DNA of 11,045 nucleotides, taken from the NCBI GenBank assembly GCA_016219235.1, contig JACRBO010000449.1, positions 1 through 11,045 on the forward strand. Reading direction: 5' to 3'. Under the pieces are notes generated by a model, which was not told the origin of the DNA, searched no databases, and worked only from the letters and a program-made list of their open reading frames with translations. The stretch comes from Chloroflexota bacterium (GTDB lineage Bacteria; Chloroflexota; Anaerolineae; Fen-1058). Made by a program: the position numbers and the translations under genes. How positions within the stretch are numbered: the stretch's first letter is position 1; each line of letters begins with the position of its first letter. This document shows positions 1 to 5,792 of this stretch, in pieces.

Positions 1-62
1 GACTTTCAAAGAGATCATGAAATACCCAGGAAGATCAGTTGAACCCGCCACTCAAGTGCAAC

Positions 63-128
63 ATGCACTGGCGGTTCTAGCAGTTTTCACATGCACGATG
101 CACTGGCGGACGAACATGCAATATGCAC
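63..128. repeat. cluster of short ATGCAC / ACATGCA direct repeats
   Basis: The hexamer ATGCAC occurs at 63-68, 91-96, 98-103 and 123-128. The 12-mer ATGCACTGGCGG occurs twice, at 63-74 and 98-109, 35 bp apart. ACATGCA starts at 61, 89 and 114. The cluster lies immediately upstream of, and inside, the beginning of the recombinase reading frame. Recombinase arm sites, a decayed repeat array, or replication-slippage debris are all possible. The repeats are seen directly; any function is inference. Confidence 0.5.
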
Positions 129-624
129 GGTCGGCTCGCAAATAGCCATATTGATGGACTCCGGATTACGGGCCGCCGAAGTATGCCGATTAACCACAAA
201 GCAAATCGACCTGACCAGCTGCCTACTGTGGACAATCGTCAAAGGTGGACAAGAAAAATTCGGGGCAATCAGCATCGAAACCGCAAACTACATTTCAGCC
301 TGGCTTGCCGACCGAAACCCAATCGCAAAGTGTGACCGAATCTTCATCGGAATGAAAACCGGCAAACCTATGACCGGCGACGGACTACGTACAACCCTTC
401 ACAACATCGGCGAGGAAACCGGAATCAAAGGACTATCACCGCACGTGCTGCGCCGAACCTTCGCCACATTAAGCACACTCAACGGAGCAACCGCCCGAAT
501 CGTCCAAGAAGCCGGAAGATGGAACGACCTAAAACAAGTCCAGGACTACACCGCCGCAATCAGCATCGAGGCGATCCGTCCATACTTGCCCATCTCTGGT
601 ATAATGCGAAGTACCAACGATTGA
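91..624 (+). CDS. tyrosine recombinase/integrase, catalytic domain only (probably 5'-truncated)
   Basis: This 177-residue reading frame is the C-terminal catalytic domain of a lambda-integrase-type tyrosine recombinase, which breaks and rejoins DNA through a 3'-phosphotyrosine. The catalytic set is visible: R27 in GLRAAEV, K51 in the beta-hairpin, H118-x-x-R121 in SPHVLRRTFAT, W144 at the His/Trp position, and nucleophile Y153 in QDYTA. Family members usually carry about 100 more N-terminal residues (core-binding, SAM-like domain). Here the frame is closed by a stop at 40-42, and residues 1-15 derive from short DNA repeats and do not resemble the family, so homology seems to begin near residue 16. 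The gene is probably a decayed or disrupted integrase; an N-terminus in another frame left of the window cannot be excluded. Codon use is A-rich (GGA, CCA, AAA, ATC), unlike the GC-rich genes to the right, which supports foreign origin. The start codon is uncertain. Confidence 0.8.
   Translation: MHDALADEHAICTVGSQIAILMDSGLRAAEVCRLTTKQIDLTSCLLWTIVKGGQEKFGAISIETANYISAWLADRNPIAKCDRIFIGMKTGKPMTGDGLRTTLHNIGEETGIKGLSPHVLRRTFATLSTLNGATARIVQEAGRWNDLKQVQDYTAAISIEAIRPYLPISGIMRSTND
597..605 (+). promoter_or_regulatory. perfect extended -10 motif (TGGTATAAT) in the integrase tail
   Basis: TGG followed by TATAAT matches the extended -10 consensus (TGnTATAAT) exactly and lies in the last codons of the recombinase. 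No good -35 is seen at normal spacing: TTGCCC at 586-591 is only 8 bp away. If used, transcription would begin near 612 and run through the tRNA-like segment to the terminator at 671-697, giving an RNA of roughly 85 nt. The motif also forms the 5' side of a TGGTA/TACCA hairpin, so it may have another reason to exist. Confidence 0.3.
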
Positions 625-626
625 AC

Positions 627-666
627 CATAAGCGATAGGTTATCGGTTCAATTCCGATGGATGGCT
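627..666 (+). other. tRNA 3'-half-like sequence, candidate integration site (attL/attR)
   Basis: Read with tRNA spacing, this stretch gives CAT (anticodon positions 34-36), AA, stem GCGAT, five-base variable loop AGGTT, T-stem ATCGG, T-loop TTCAATT, perfectly paired T-stem CCGAT, acceptor strand GGATGGC, and discriminator T at 666. CCA is not encoded; CAC follows. A terminator comes next, as after many tRNA genes. No good 5' half lies upstream: position 33 would be C instead of the invariant U, and the D-arm lacks GG. The simplest reading is a displaced tRNA 3' segment left at the end of an integrated element, because the integrase stops at 624. An alternative is a degenerate full tRNA over 588-666. 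The T-arm is clear; the anticodon assignment rests on spacing only. Confidence 0.45.
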
Positions 667-670
667 CACT

Positions 671-697
671 AGGCCCCCTTAGCGGGGCTTCTTTTTT
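671..697 (+). terminator. rho-independent terminator
   Basis: A 7-bp stem AGGCCCC / GGGGCTT (one G-T wobble) with a six-base loop CTTAGC is followed by CTTTTTT. It would end transcription coming from the integrase or the tRNA-like segment, and it separates the left-hand element from the ResB-like gene that starts 18 bp further on. Confidence 0.85.
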
Positions 698-714
698 GAC
701 AGGTTCGCATCGAC

Positions 715-2223
715 ATGACCACCGTTTCGCCCACCCCGATTCGCGATCCCTGGCGGCGTGCCTGGCGTGCGCTGGCGGGTGATCGCTGGCTCGCGGCGCT
801 GCTGCTGGCGTTGGCGGGCTTGCTGTCGGCGGCGGCCCTGTTACCTCAAACCCCGCAGACCGATCCGGTTGCCTACTCGCGTTGGTTATCTGAAACGCAG
901 CAGCAGTTTGGATCACTGACCACACCGCTGATTTCACTGGGCCTGTTTTCGATCACACAGTCGATCGGCTTTCGAGTGTTGGTCGCATTCCTGGCTGTGA
1001 GCGGCACGCTGCGTTTGATCGAGACAGTCGATCGCTGGCGCGCGCTGCGCCGCTTCCCCGATCGGCCCACGCAGCCCGCGTTCGATCGGGTGGCCGAGAT
1101 CGATCGGGCGGCGGCCCAAGCGCAATTGCGCGGGTGGCGTTTTCAAACGGACAACGATCTGATCAGCGCGGAGCGCTATCAACATCGATCACTTGTCGCA
1201 ACGATCGCGTTATATGTGGGCGGGTTGGTGCTCGTGCTGGGGCTGGCGGTGGCGACTCTCACCGATACACGCACGGAAAGCAGCGTGGTTGAGCCGGGCG
1301 CGATTACGGCCATGCCGGGCACGCCGTACACGCTGCGGCTTGATGCGCTGACCGATGGCCGCGCGACGGTGGCGGTGTTGAATGAAGGCCAACCGATCGG
1401 GCAGGGGGAACTAGCCGATCGACAGCCGGTCATCGTTGGCGGGGTATCGATTTATCTGCGCGACACCGGGCCGGCAGTGATCGTGACGGCCAGCCGCGGT
1501 GGTAAAGCGTTGGGCTTACAAAGCACGGTCGATAGCCCGGCTCAGCCTGAAAAGTTATTATCCTTTACACCAGATCGCAGTGAAGTGTTCGTGGCCGCGC
1601 CCGAGGCGGACATTGTGCTGCAGCTGACCTGGTTGTCAGACGAGCGTTATACGGCGCAAGCGCTGCAAATGGCGACCGGCAAGGTGCTGGCGAGTCGCGA
1701 GATTGTCCCCGGCGAGTCGTTGAGTGTGGGCGCGGCGGCGTTTGCGTTTGAGTCGGCGGCCTTCGTTACCGTCGCGGTGGTGCAGCAGCCCGCGCACTGG
1801 CTGATTGTGCCCGGTTGGCTGTTGATCAATCTGGGCGCGTTGGGCACATTGGCGTGGCGAGCGTCGCGCGTGTGGCTGGAAGCACAGGGCGCTCAAACGC
1901 GCGTGCTGAGTGATGAGGCCCCGATCGATCCAACGGCGTTGACGTTGGTCGGCGAAGCCCCGATCGGACGTCTGCGTCCGACGTTGGCGCGTGTTGCAGC
2001 GGCACTATGGCTGATCTGGACAGCCGGCCTGACCGTGATGGCGCTCCAGATATATCCGGTCGCCGCTAATTTGGAGTCGAATCGATTTAGATCGGTGGCG
2101 TGGCTGGCGGTTTGGTTATTACTGACGGGTAGCCTTGTCGTTAAAGGGCGGGTGGGCCGCACACTGTTGATGGCGGCTGGCGGGCTGGTGGGTGTGGTTG
2201 CCCTTGGGCTGATGTGGCTGTAA
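715..2223 (+). CDS. ResB-like cytochrome c biogenesis membrane protein
   Basis: This 502-residue protein has the layout of the ResB/Ccs1 family, which with ResC/CcsA delivers heme across the membrane and assembles c-type cytochromes (system II). Hydrophobic segments lie near 25-44, 74-97, 158-181, 362-384, 425-447, 459-476 and 482-501. The first is followed by LLPQTPQ and a W-x3-Q region. The second begins with the family-like LGLFSITQSIGFR, and the third follows YQHRSL. A polar stretch of about 180 residues (182-361), rich in beta-strand-like sequence, sits between the third and fourth segments, as in ResB. The last three hydrophobic segments exceed the usual ResB count and could be a lineage-specific tail. 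No ResC/CcsA or thioredoxin-like ResA is in the window. No clear Shine-Dalgarno precedes the ATG, which comes 18 bp after the terminator. The gene is rich in GATC. The family call is good; the exact role is inferred. Confidence 0.75.
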   Translation: MTTVSPTPIRDPWRRAWRALAGDRWLAALLLALAGLLSAAALLPQTPQTDPVAYSRWLSETQQQFGSLTTPLISLGLFSITQSIGFRVLVAFLAVSGTLRLIETVDRWRALRRFPDRPTQPAFDRVAEIDRAAAQAQLRGWRFQTDNDLISAERYQHRSLVATIALYVGGLVLVLGLAVATLTDTRTESSVVEPGAITAMPGTPYTLRLDALTDGRATVAVLNEGQPIGQGELADRQPVIVGGVSIYLRDTGPAVIVTASRGGKALGLQSTVDSPAQPEKLLSFTPDRSEVFVAAPEADIVLQLTWLSDERYTAQALQMATGKVLASREIVPGESLSVGAAAFAFESAAFVTVAVVQQPAHWLIVPGWLLINLGALGTLAWRASRVWLEAQGAQTRVLSDEAPIDPTALTLVGEAPIGRLRPTLARVAAALWLIWTAGLTVMALQIYPVAANLESNRFRSVAWLAVWLLLTGSLVVKGRVGRTLLMAAGGLVGVVALGLMWL

Positions 2224-2228
2224 TTGTA

Positions 2229-2244
2229 CAGACATACCTGTCTG
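2229..2244. promoter_or_regulatory. 16-bp inverted repeat upstream of udk
   Basis: CAGACA / TGTCTG are perfect 6-bp arms around TACC. The repeat covers the region where the -35 of the TATAAT at 2264 would fall. A second, nested repeat TACC / GGTA (2235-2238 and 2244-2247) overlaps it. No T-tract follows directly, so an operator or an RNA hairpin ending the ResB-like transcript fits better than a standard terminator. Confidence 0.4.
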
Positions 2245-2263
2245 GTAAGACTTCTTCTTGAGG

Positions 2264-2269
2264 TATAAT
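2264..2269 (+). promoter_or_regulatory. TATAAT -10 box for udk, implying a leaderless mRNA
   Basis: A perfect TATAAT ends only 8 bp before the udk ATG at 2278, so transcription should start at about 2275-2278, on or next to the start codon. No Shine-Dalgarno lies at working distance, and an in-frame TAA at 2266-2268 rules out an earlier start. The -35 (TCTGGT at 17-bp spacing) is poor, so the promoter may need an activator or rely on the inverted repeat. Confidence 0.5.
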
Positions 2270-2277
2270 CGCACGCG

Positions 2278-2913
2278 ATGAAAAACCATCCAGTTACGAT
2301 TGCGGTTGCGGGCGGCACCGGGTCGGGCAAGACGACGGTGGCCGAAGAGATCTTGAAACGCGTCGGAACCGATCGGATTGCGTACCTTCAGCACGATTCG
2401 TACTACTTCGATCGCGCCCAGATGCCGCTCGATCCGCGCACGCAGAGCGTGCCCAATTTCGATCATCCCAATTCGGTGGAAACTGATCTGCTGGTGAAGC
2501 ATCTGCGGCAGCTCAAGAACGGCCATGTCGCGCAGGTGCCCAGGTATGATTTCACCACGGACAGCCGCATGGCTGAAACCCGCACCGTGTCGCCCAAGCC
2601 GGTGATTCTGGTGGAGGGGCTGCTGATCTTCGCCGAAAAGAAACTGCGCGAGCTGTTCGACATCAAAATTTATGTGGATACGGACAGTGACATCCGCTTC
2701 ATCCGGCGGTTGCGGCGCGACATCGCCGAGCGCGGCCGCACGATGGATTCGGTGATCGCTCAATACCTCAATACGGTGCGACCCATGCACCTGGAGTTTG
2801 TCGAGCCTAGCAAGCGTTACGCGGATATTATCATCCCCGAAGGCGGCTTCAACACGGTGGCGCTGGATATGGTGGTGGCGCGCATCGAGGGGATGCTGCA
2901 GCCGCCGGCGTAG
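2278..2913 (+). CDS. udk: uridine kinase (uridine/cytidine kinase)
   Basis: The 211-residue protein phosphorylates uridine or cytidine to UMP or CMP (pyrimidine salvage, cytosol). The P-loop GGTGSGKTT spans residues 12-20. The nucleoside-binding stretch HDSYYFD is at 39-45 and NFDHPNSVE at 60-68. The family stretch ERGRTMDSVIAQYLNTVRP is followed by HLEFVEPSKRYADIIIPEGG. Length and motif order match the bacterial Udk family almost position for position. It has its own TATAAT and probably a leaderless transcript. One base separates its stop from the next gene, an epimerase/reductase, with the CDP-sugar dehydrase gene beyond it. Because those enzymes act on CDP-sugars, making CMP by salvage could support the CTP supply; this link is inference, since Udk is a common housekeeping enzyme. 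Confidence 0.93.
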   Translation: MKNHPVTIAVAGGTGSGKTTVAEEILKRVGTDRIAYLQHDSYYFDRAQMPLDPRTQSVPNFDHPNSVETDLLVKHLRQLKNGHVAQVPRYDFTTDSRMAETRTVSPKPVILVEGLLIFAEKKLRELFDIKIYVDTDSDIRFIRRLRRDIAERGRTMDSVIAQYLNTVRPMHLEFVEPSKRYADIIIPEGGFNTVALDMVVARIEGMLQPPA

Positions 2914-2914
2914 G

Positions 2915-3841
2915 ATGGATCAGCGCGTGACGTGGACGCAGGCGCGGGTGATGGTGACAGGCGCGACCGGTTTCATCGGTCGGCGCGTCAGCGCCCGGTT
3001 GATCGAGTCAGGCGCGCAAGTCATCGGCCTGGGAAATGTCGCGTCTGAGGCGACGGTGGCGGCCGGTGTGCAGCCGCTGGTGGCCGACGTCACCGATCGG
3101 GCCGCGATGATGGCCGCCTTGGCCGAAGTTCGGCCGACGCATGTGCTGCACCTGGCCGCGGTCGGCGTCACCGATCCGTTTGTGCCCATCGACTATGCCG
3201 AAAGAGTCAATGTCACGGGCACCCGTTACACGCTCGAGGCCAGCACAGCGGCGGGCGTGCGGCGTTTTGTGCACGTGGGCACGGCCTATGAAAAGCCCGC
3301 GATCGAGGCCGAGCCAGATTCGATTAATCCCTACGTCGCGACGAAGTTGGCAGCCTGGCGGGTGTGGCGGCAGTTCGTGCAAGCGACCGGACTCAATTCG
3401 GTAGCCGTGCGGCTGTTTCACGTGTATGGGCCGGGTCAGCCGGCGCATGGCTTGATACTGGCCGCAATCAAAGCGGCCCTTGAACAGACTCCAATGCGCA
3501 TGACGGCGGGCGAACAGCACCGCGATTTTGTGTATATCGATGATGTGGTGGACGGTCTGCTGGCGTGTCTGGCCGCGACCGATCACAGCGGTGAAACCTT
3601 CGATCTGGGCACGGGCTACAGCCGATCGGTACGGGCAGCCGTTCAGGTCGTTTTTCAATCAATCGGCCGGGCGGACAGATTGAAGGTTGAACTGCAGGCG
3701 TATCGCCCCCATGAGTTTATGGCTTTAAGGGCAGACCCCGAACCGATCGCACACGCCTGGGGTTGGCGCGCTCGCACCTCGTTTGAGGCCGGCGTCGCCG
3801 CGACGATTGAGTGGTATCGGCAGTGTGGTTCCGGCCGTTAG
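2915..3841 (+). CDS. NAD-dependent epimerase/dehydratase (extended SDR), possibly a CDP-dideoxyhexose reductase/epimerase
   Basis: A 308-residue extended SDR of the nucleotide-sugar epimerase/dehydratase family. The Rossmann motif GATGFIG is at 16-22, an acidic DVTD at 58-61 fits the adenine pocket, and HLAAVG is at 79-84. The catalytic triad is T123 (VGTAYE), Y140 and K144 (PYVATK). HVYGPGQ and the YIDDVVDG stretch typical of the family follow. The ATG at 2915, one base after the udk stop, is chosen because the Rossmann strand begins about 10 residues later; the frame remains open upstream inside udk. The next gene encodes an RfbH/DdhC-type dehydrase, and CDP-3,6-dideoxyhexose loci carry SDR reductases (abequose or paratose synthase) and tyvelose 2-epimerase. 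One of these roles is the best guess. The exact substrate cannot be read from the sequence. Confidence 0.82.
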   Translation: MDQRVTWTQARVMVTGATGFIGRRVSARLIESGAQVIGLGNVASEATVAAGVQPLVADVTDRAAMMAALAEVRPTHVLHLAAVGVTDPFVPIDYAERVNVTGTRYTLEASTAAGVRRFVHVGTAYEKPAIEAEPDSINPYVATKLAAWRVWRQFVQATGLNSVAVRLFHVYGPGQPAHGLILAAIKAALEQTPMRMTAGEQHRDFVYIDDVVDGLLACLAATDHSGETFDLGTGYSRSVRAAVQVVFQSIGRADRLKVELQAYRPHEFMALRADPEPIAHAWGWRARTSFEAGVAATIEWYRQCGSGR

Positions 3842-3865
3842 CCGGCTCGCTGCTACCTTTTGACC

Positions 3866-3870
3866 GGGAA
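3866..3870 (+). promoter_or_regulatory. Shine-Dalgarno-like GGGAA supporting TTG start at 3878
   Basis: GGGAA ends 7 bases before TTG at 3878. The alternative TTG at 3860 has no such signal. An ATG at 3870 is out of frame and closes after two further codons. Confidence 0.4.
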
Positions 3871-3877
3871 TGTCGTT

Positions 3878-5200
3878 TTGAACGAGAACGCTGAACGTCT
3901 GCGCAATCAAATACTGGAATTGGTCGCCGAGTATTACACCGAGGCTTTTCCAATCAAGACATTTGTGCCCGGTGAGACCACCGTGCCGGTGGCGGGCCGG
4001 GTGTTTGATGCCGACGACGTGCGGCACCTGGTGGATGCCTCGCTGGATTTCTGGTTGACGACGGGCCGCTTTGCCGACGAGTTCGAGCACAACTTTGCGC
4101 GCGCGGTAGGTGTGCGACATGCTGTGCTGGTGAACTCGGGTTCATCGGCTAACTTGCTGGCTCTATCCGCGTTGACGTCGCCTAAGTTAGGTGAGCGGCG
4201 GCTGCGTTCCGGCGACGAAGTGATCACCGTGGCGGCCGGCTTTGCCACGACGGTCAGCCCGATCCTTCAGAATAATCTCGTCCCCGTGTTCATCGACATC
4301 GAGTTGGGCACATATAACCTGAATGTCGCTCAGCTGGAAGCGGCGCTCGGGCCGCGGACGCGCGCGATTATGGTGGCGCATGCGTTGGGCAATCCGTTCA
4401 ACCTTGATGCGGTGTTGGAGATCGCGCAGCGCCATAATTTGTGGGTGATCGAGGATAATTGCGATGCGTTGGGCGCGAGGTATCGCGGCAAATCGACCGG
4501 CACGTACGGCGATTTGGCGACGGTGAGTTTCTATCCAGCGCACCACATGACGATGGGCGAGGGCGGCTGCGTCCTAACCGATCATCCGCGGTTGAAGACC
4601 CTGGTCGAGTCGTTCCGTGATTGGGGCCGCGATTGCTGGTGCAAGCCCGGCAAAGACAATACGTGTGGCAAGCGTTTCAACTGGCAGCTGGGCGATCTGC
4701 CCAGCGGGTACGATCACAAGTACATTTATTCGCACGTCGGCTACAACATGAAAGCCACCGATATGCAGGCGGCCATCGGCGTGGCGCAGTTGAAGAAATT
4801 GCCGGGTTTCATCGCGGCGCGGCGGCATAACTGGCAGTACTTGTACGATCGGCTTAAGCCGTTGGAAGAGTTCTTCGTTTTGCCTCAAGCCACCGAGCAT
4901 AGTGACCCGAGCTGGTTTGGCTTCGCGCTGACCATCCGCGAGACCGCCCCCTTTACCCGCCACGACCTGGTGGAGTTTCTACAAAGCCGCAAAATAGATA
5001 CGCGCCTGTTATTTAGCGGCAACCTGACGCGGCAGCCGGCCTATCGCGACACGCACCATCGGGTCGTGGGGACGCTCACCAATACCGACCAGGTGACGAA
5101 AGACGCGCTGTGGGTTGGCGTGTATCCGGGCCTGACGCAAGCGATGCTGGATCACATGACTGAGTCCTTTGAAGCGTTTGTGCGCCAACGGACGTCATAG
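3878..5200 (+). CDS. rfbH: CDP-4-keto-6-deoxy-D-glucose 3-dehydrase (E1, RfbH/DdhC type)
   Basis: The 440-residue protein belongs to the DegT/DnrJ/EryC1/StrS aminotransferase fold, in the branch that uses PMP plus a [2Fe-2S] cluster to remove the C3 hydroxyl from CDP-4-keto-6-deoxyglucose. Two diagnostics are seen. In [14 protein letters not shown] the PLP-anchoring Lys of the fold is replaced by His (H222), as in E1. The cysteines C195, C253, C255 and C263 follow the E1 iron-sulfur spacing C-X57-C-X1-C-X7-C exactly. [33 protein letters not shown] and [13 protein letters not shown] also match the family closely. Both possible starts are TTG (3860 or 3878); 3878 gives an N-terminus and length closest to known E1 proteins (about 437 residues) and has a GGGAA ribosome site. 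The E3 reductase partner, CDP-glucose 4,6-dehydratase and glucose-1-phosphate cytidylyltransferase are not in the window. The product probably feeds a 3,6-dideoxyhexose of a surface glycan. Confidence 0.92.
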   Translation: MNENAERLRNQILELVAEYYTEAFPIKTFVPGETTVPVAGRVFDADDVRHLVDASLDFWLTTGRFADEFEHNFARAVGVRHAVLVNSGSSANLLALSALTSPKLGERRLRSGDEVITVAAGFATTVSPILQNNLVPVFIDIELGTYNLNVAQLEAALGPRTRAIMVAHALGNPFNLDAVLEIAQRHNLWVIEDNCDALGARYRGKSTGTYGDLATVSFYPAHHMTMGEGGCVLTDHPRLKTLVESFRDWGRDCWCKPGKDNTCGKRFNWQLGDLPSGYDHKYIYSHVGYNMKATDMQAAIGVAQLKKLPGFIAARRHNWQYLYDRLKPLEEFFVLPQATEHSDPSWFGFALTIRETAPFTRHDLVEFLQSRKIDTRLLFSGNLTRQPAYRDTHHRVVGTLTNTDQVTKDALWVGVYPGLTQAMLDHMTESFEAFVRQRTS

Positions 5201-5230
5201 CTGCGCGCGGCTGCCCCGCACCGATCGGCT

Positions 5231-5241
5231 GGTTGACAACC
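5231..5241. promoter_or_regulatory. palindrome over the -35 box
   Basis: GGTTG-A-CAACC is a perfect 11-bp palindrome and contains the TTGACA -35 box. A repressor bound here would block the promoter. It is the first of three palindromes in 55 bp. Confidence 0.45.
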
Positions 5242-5260
5242 TGGCGGATTGGGCTAAAAT
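5233..5260 (+). promoter_or_regulatory. sigma-70-type promoter of the regulator and sugar operon
   Basis: A perfect TTGACA (5233-5238) is separated by 16 bp from TAAAAT (5255-5260, five of six consensus bases). The predicted start is near 5267, giving a leader of about 20 nt before the ATG at 5288. It is the best promoter in the window and lies in the only gap (5201-5287) between the dehydrase gene and the right-hand operon. Confidence 0.7.
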
Positions 5261-5276
5261 TCAAACATTGAATTTT
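5256..5276. promoter_or_regulatory. 21-bp near-perfect palindrome over -10 and start site (candidate operator)
   Basis: Arms AAAATTCAA (5256-5264) and TTGAATTTT (5268-5276) are perfect 9-bp inverted repeats around ACA. The palindrome covers most of the -10 box and the predicted transcription start. Such a site before a winged-helix regulator gene is typical of autoregulation by MarR-type dimers. The symmetry is seen directly; the link to the regulator is inference. Confidence 0.6.
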
Positions 5277-5285
5277 GAGACTCAA
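5275..5285. promoter_or_regulatory. third palindrome in the leader, TTGAG-A-CTCAA
   Basis: A perfect 11-bp palindrome overlaps the end of the large one by two bases and stops two bases before the ATG. It shares the TTGA/TCAA core with the 5256-5276 repeat, so the two may be a double operator; it could also form a small hairpin near the start codon. Confidence 0.4.
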
Positions 5286-5287
5286 TC

Positions 5288-5764
5288 ATGCCCAGCACTG
5301 AACACGAGCTCCGCATCCTCCAAGAAATCGAGCGCAACCCGGCGACTACGCAGGCAACGCTGGCTTCGCAGCTGGGCGTGGCGGTGGGCAGCGTCAACTT
5401 CGTCATCAAGCGGCTGATTGGCAAGGGCTACATTCACGTCAAGCAGTTGGAGCGCCGCCGCTTGAAGTACATCATTACGCCGAAGGGCATCGCCTTACGC
5501 AGTAAGCTGACCATGGACTCGCTGCAATACTCTATGCGGTTGTATCGTGAAACGCGAGTGCGAGCGAAAGAACTGCTCAATGCTGTGCAACAGGCAGGTT
5601 ATGCCCAGGTCGCGATTCGCGGCGAGAGTGAACTGGCCGAGATTGTGGCGTTGACGTGCCTTGAATTGAAGATCGAAGTGGTGTCGGCGCGACCTGATCT
5701 GCCAGTGATGGCGATTGTCGAGACGCAGTTGAACCTCGACTGGCCCGACGGTTCGCGGACGTGA
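5288..5764 (+). CDS. MarR-type winged-helix regulator, EPS-associated class, with C-terminal nucleotide-sugar-like domain remnant
   Basis: This 158-residue protein begins with a winged helix-turn-helix of about 75 residues. The helix-turn-helix is visible in TTQATLASQLGVAVGSVNFVIKRLI, followed by the wing (KQLERRRLKYIITPKG). This matches the MarR-family regulators found in exopolysaccharide loci. A basic helical linker follows, then a second part (VAIRGESELAEIVALTCLELKIEVVSARPDLPVMAIVE) that looks like the first half of a Rossmann-type sugar or nucleotide-binding domain. Its glycine motif is RGESELAE, where related proteins have a GAGE-like motif, and it ends after one alpha-beta-alpha-beta unit. 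It could sense a pathway sugar. It is the first gene after the promoter and palindrome cluster and lies 28 bp before an epimerase gene, so it probably controls its own operon. The DNA-binding assignment is firm; the ligand is unknown. Confidence 0.82.
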   Translation: MPSTEHELRILQEIERNPATTQATLASQLGVAVGSVNFVIKRLIGKGYIHVKQLERRRLKYIITPKGIALRSKLTMDSLQYSMRLYRETRVRAKELLNAVQQAGYAQVAIRGESELAEIVALTCLELKIEVVSARPDLPVMAIVETQLNLDWPDGSRT

Positions 5765-5782
5765 GAAACTAAGTTCCAAGTT

Positions 5783-5789
5783 GGAGAGG
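5783..5789 (+). promoter_or_regulatory. ribosome binding site deciding ATG 5793
   Basis: GGAGAGG lies just before the ATG at 5793, with GGAG six bases away. The upstream TTG at 5781 overlaps this site and is therefore unlikely to be the start. Confidence 0.7.
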
Positions 5790-5792
5790 CCC

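Noticed and set aside
696..701. TTGACA right after the terminator T-tract as a -35 for the ResB-like gene
   Set aside because: No -10-like hexamer at 16-18 bp spacing; that position falls inside the coding start (ACCACC). Probably chance.
560..937. Minus-strand 125-residue frame across the integrase/ResB boundary
   Set aside because: It crosses the tRNA-like segment and terminator and is Pro/Arg/Ala-rich shadow sequence with no family motif.
2119..2790. Minus-strand 223-residue frame opposite udk
   Set aside because: It is the reverse-strand shadow of the clearly recognisable uridine kinase, with His/Arg-rich composition and no motif.
2798..2914. Longer N-terminus for the epimerase at 2915, starting inside udk
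   Set aside because: It would overlap udk by over 100 bp and add an Arg-rich shadow sequence before the Rossmann fold; ATG 2915 fits the family.
3008..3658. Minus-strand 216-residue frame opposite the first epimerase
   Set aside because: Shadow of an SDR gene whose catalytic motifs are intact on the plus strand.
5201..5230. Possible terminator after the dehydrase gene (GCGCGG and CCCCGC segments)
   Set aside because: Pairing is imperfect and no T-tract follows; not convincing.
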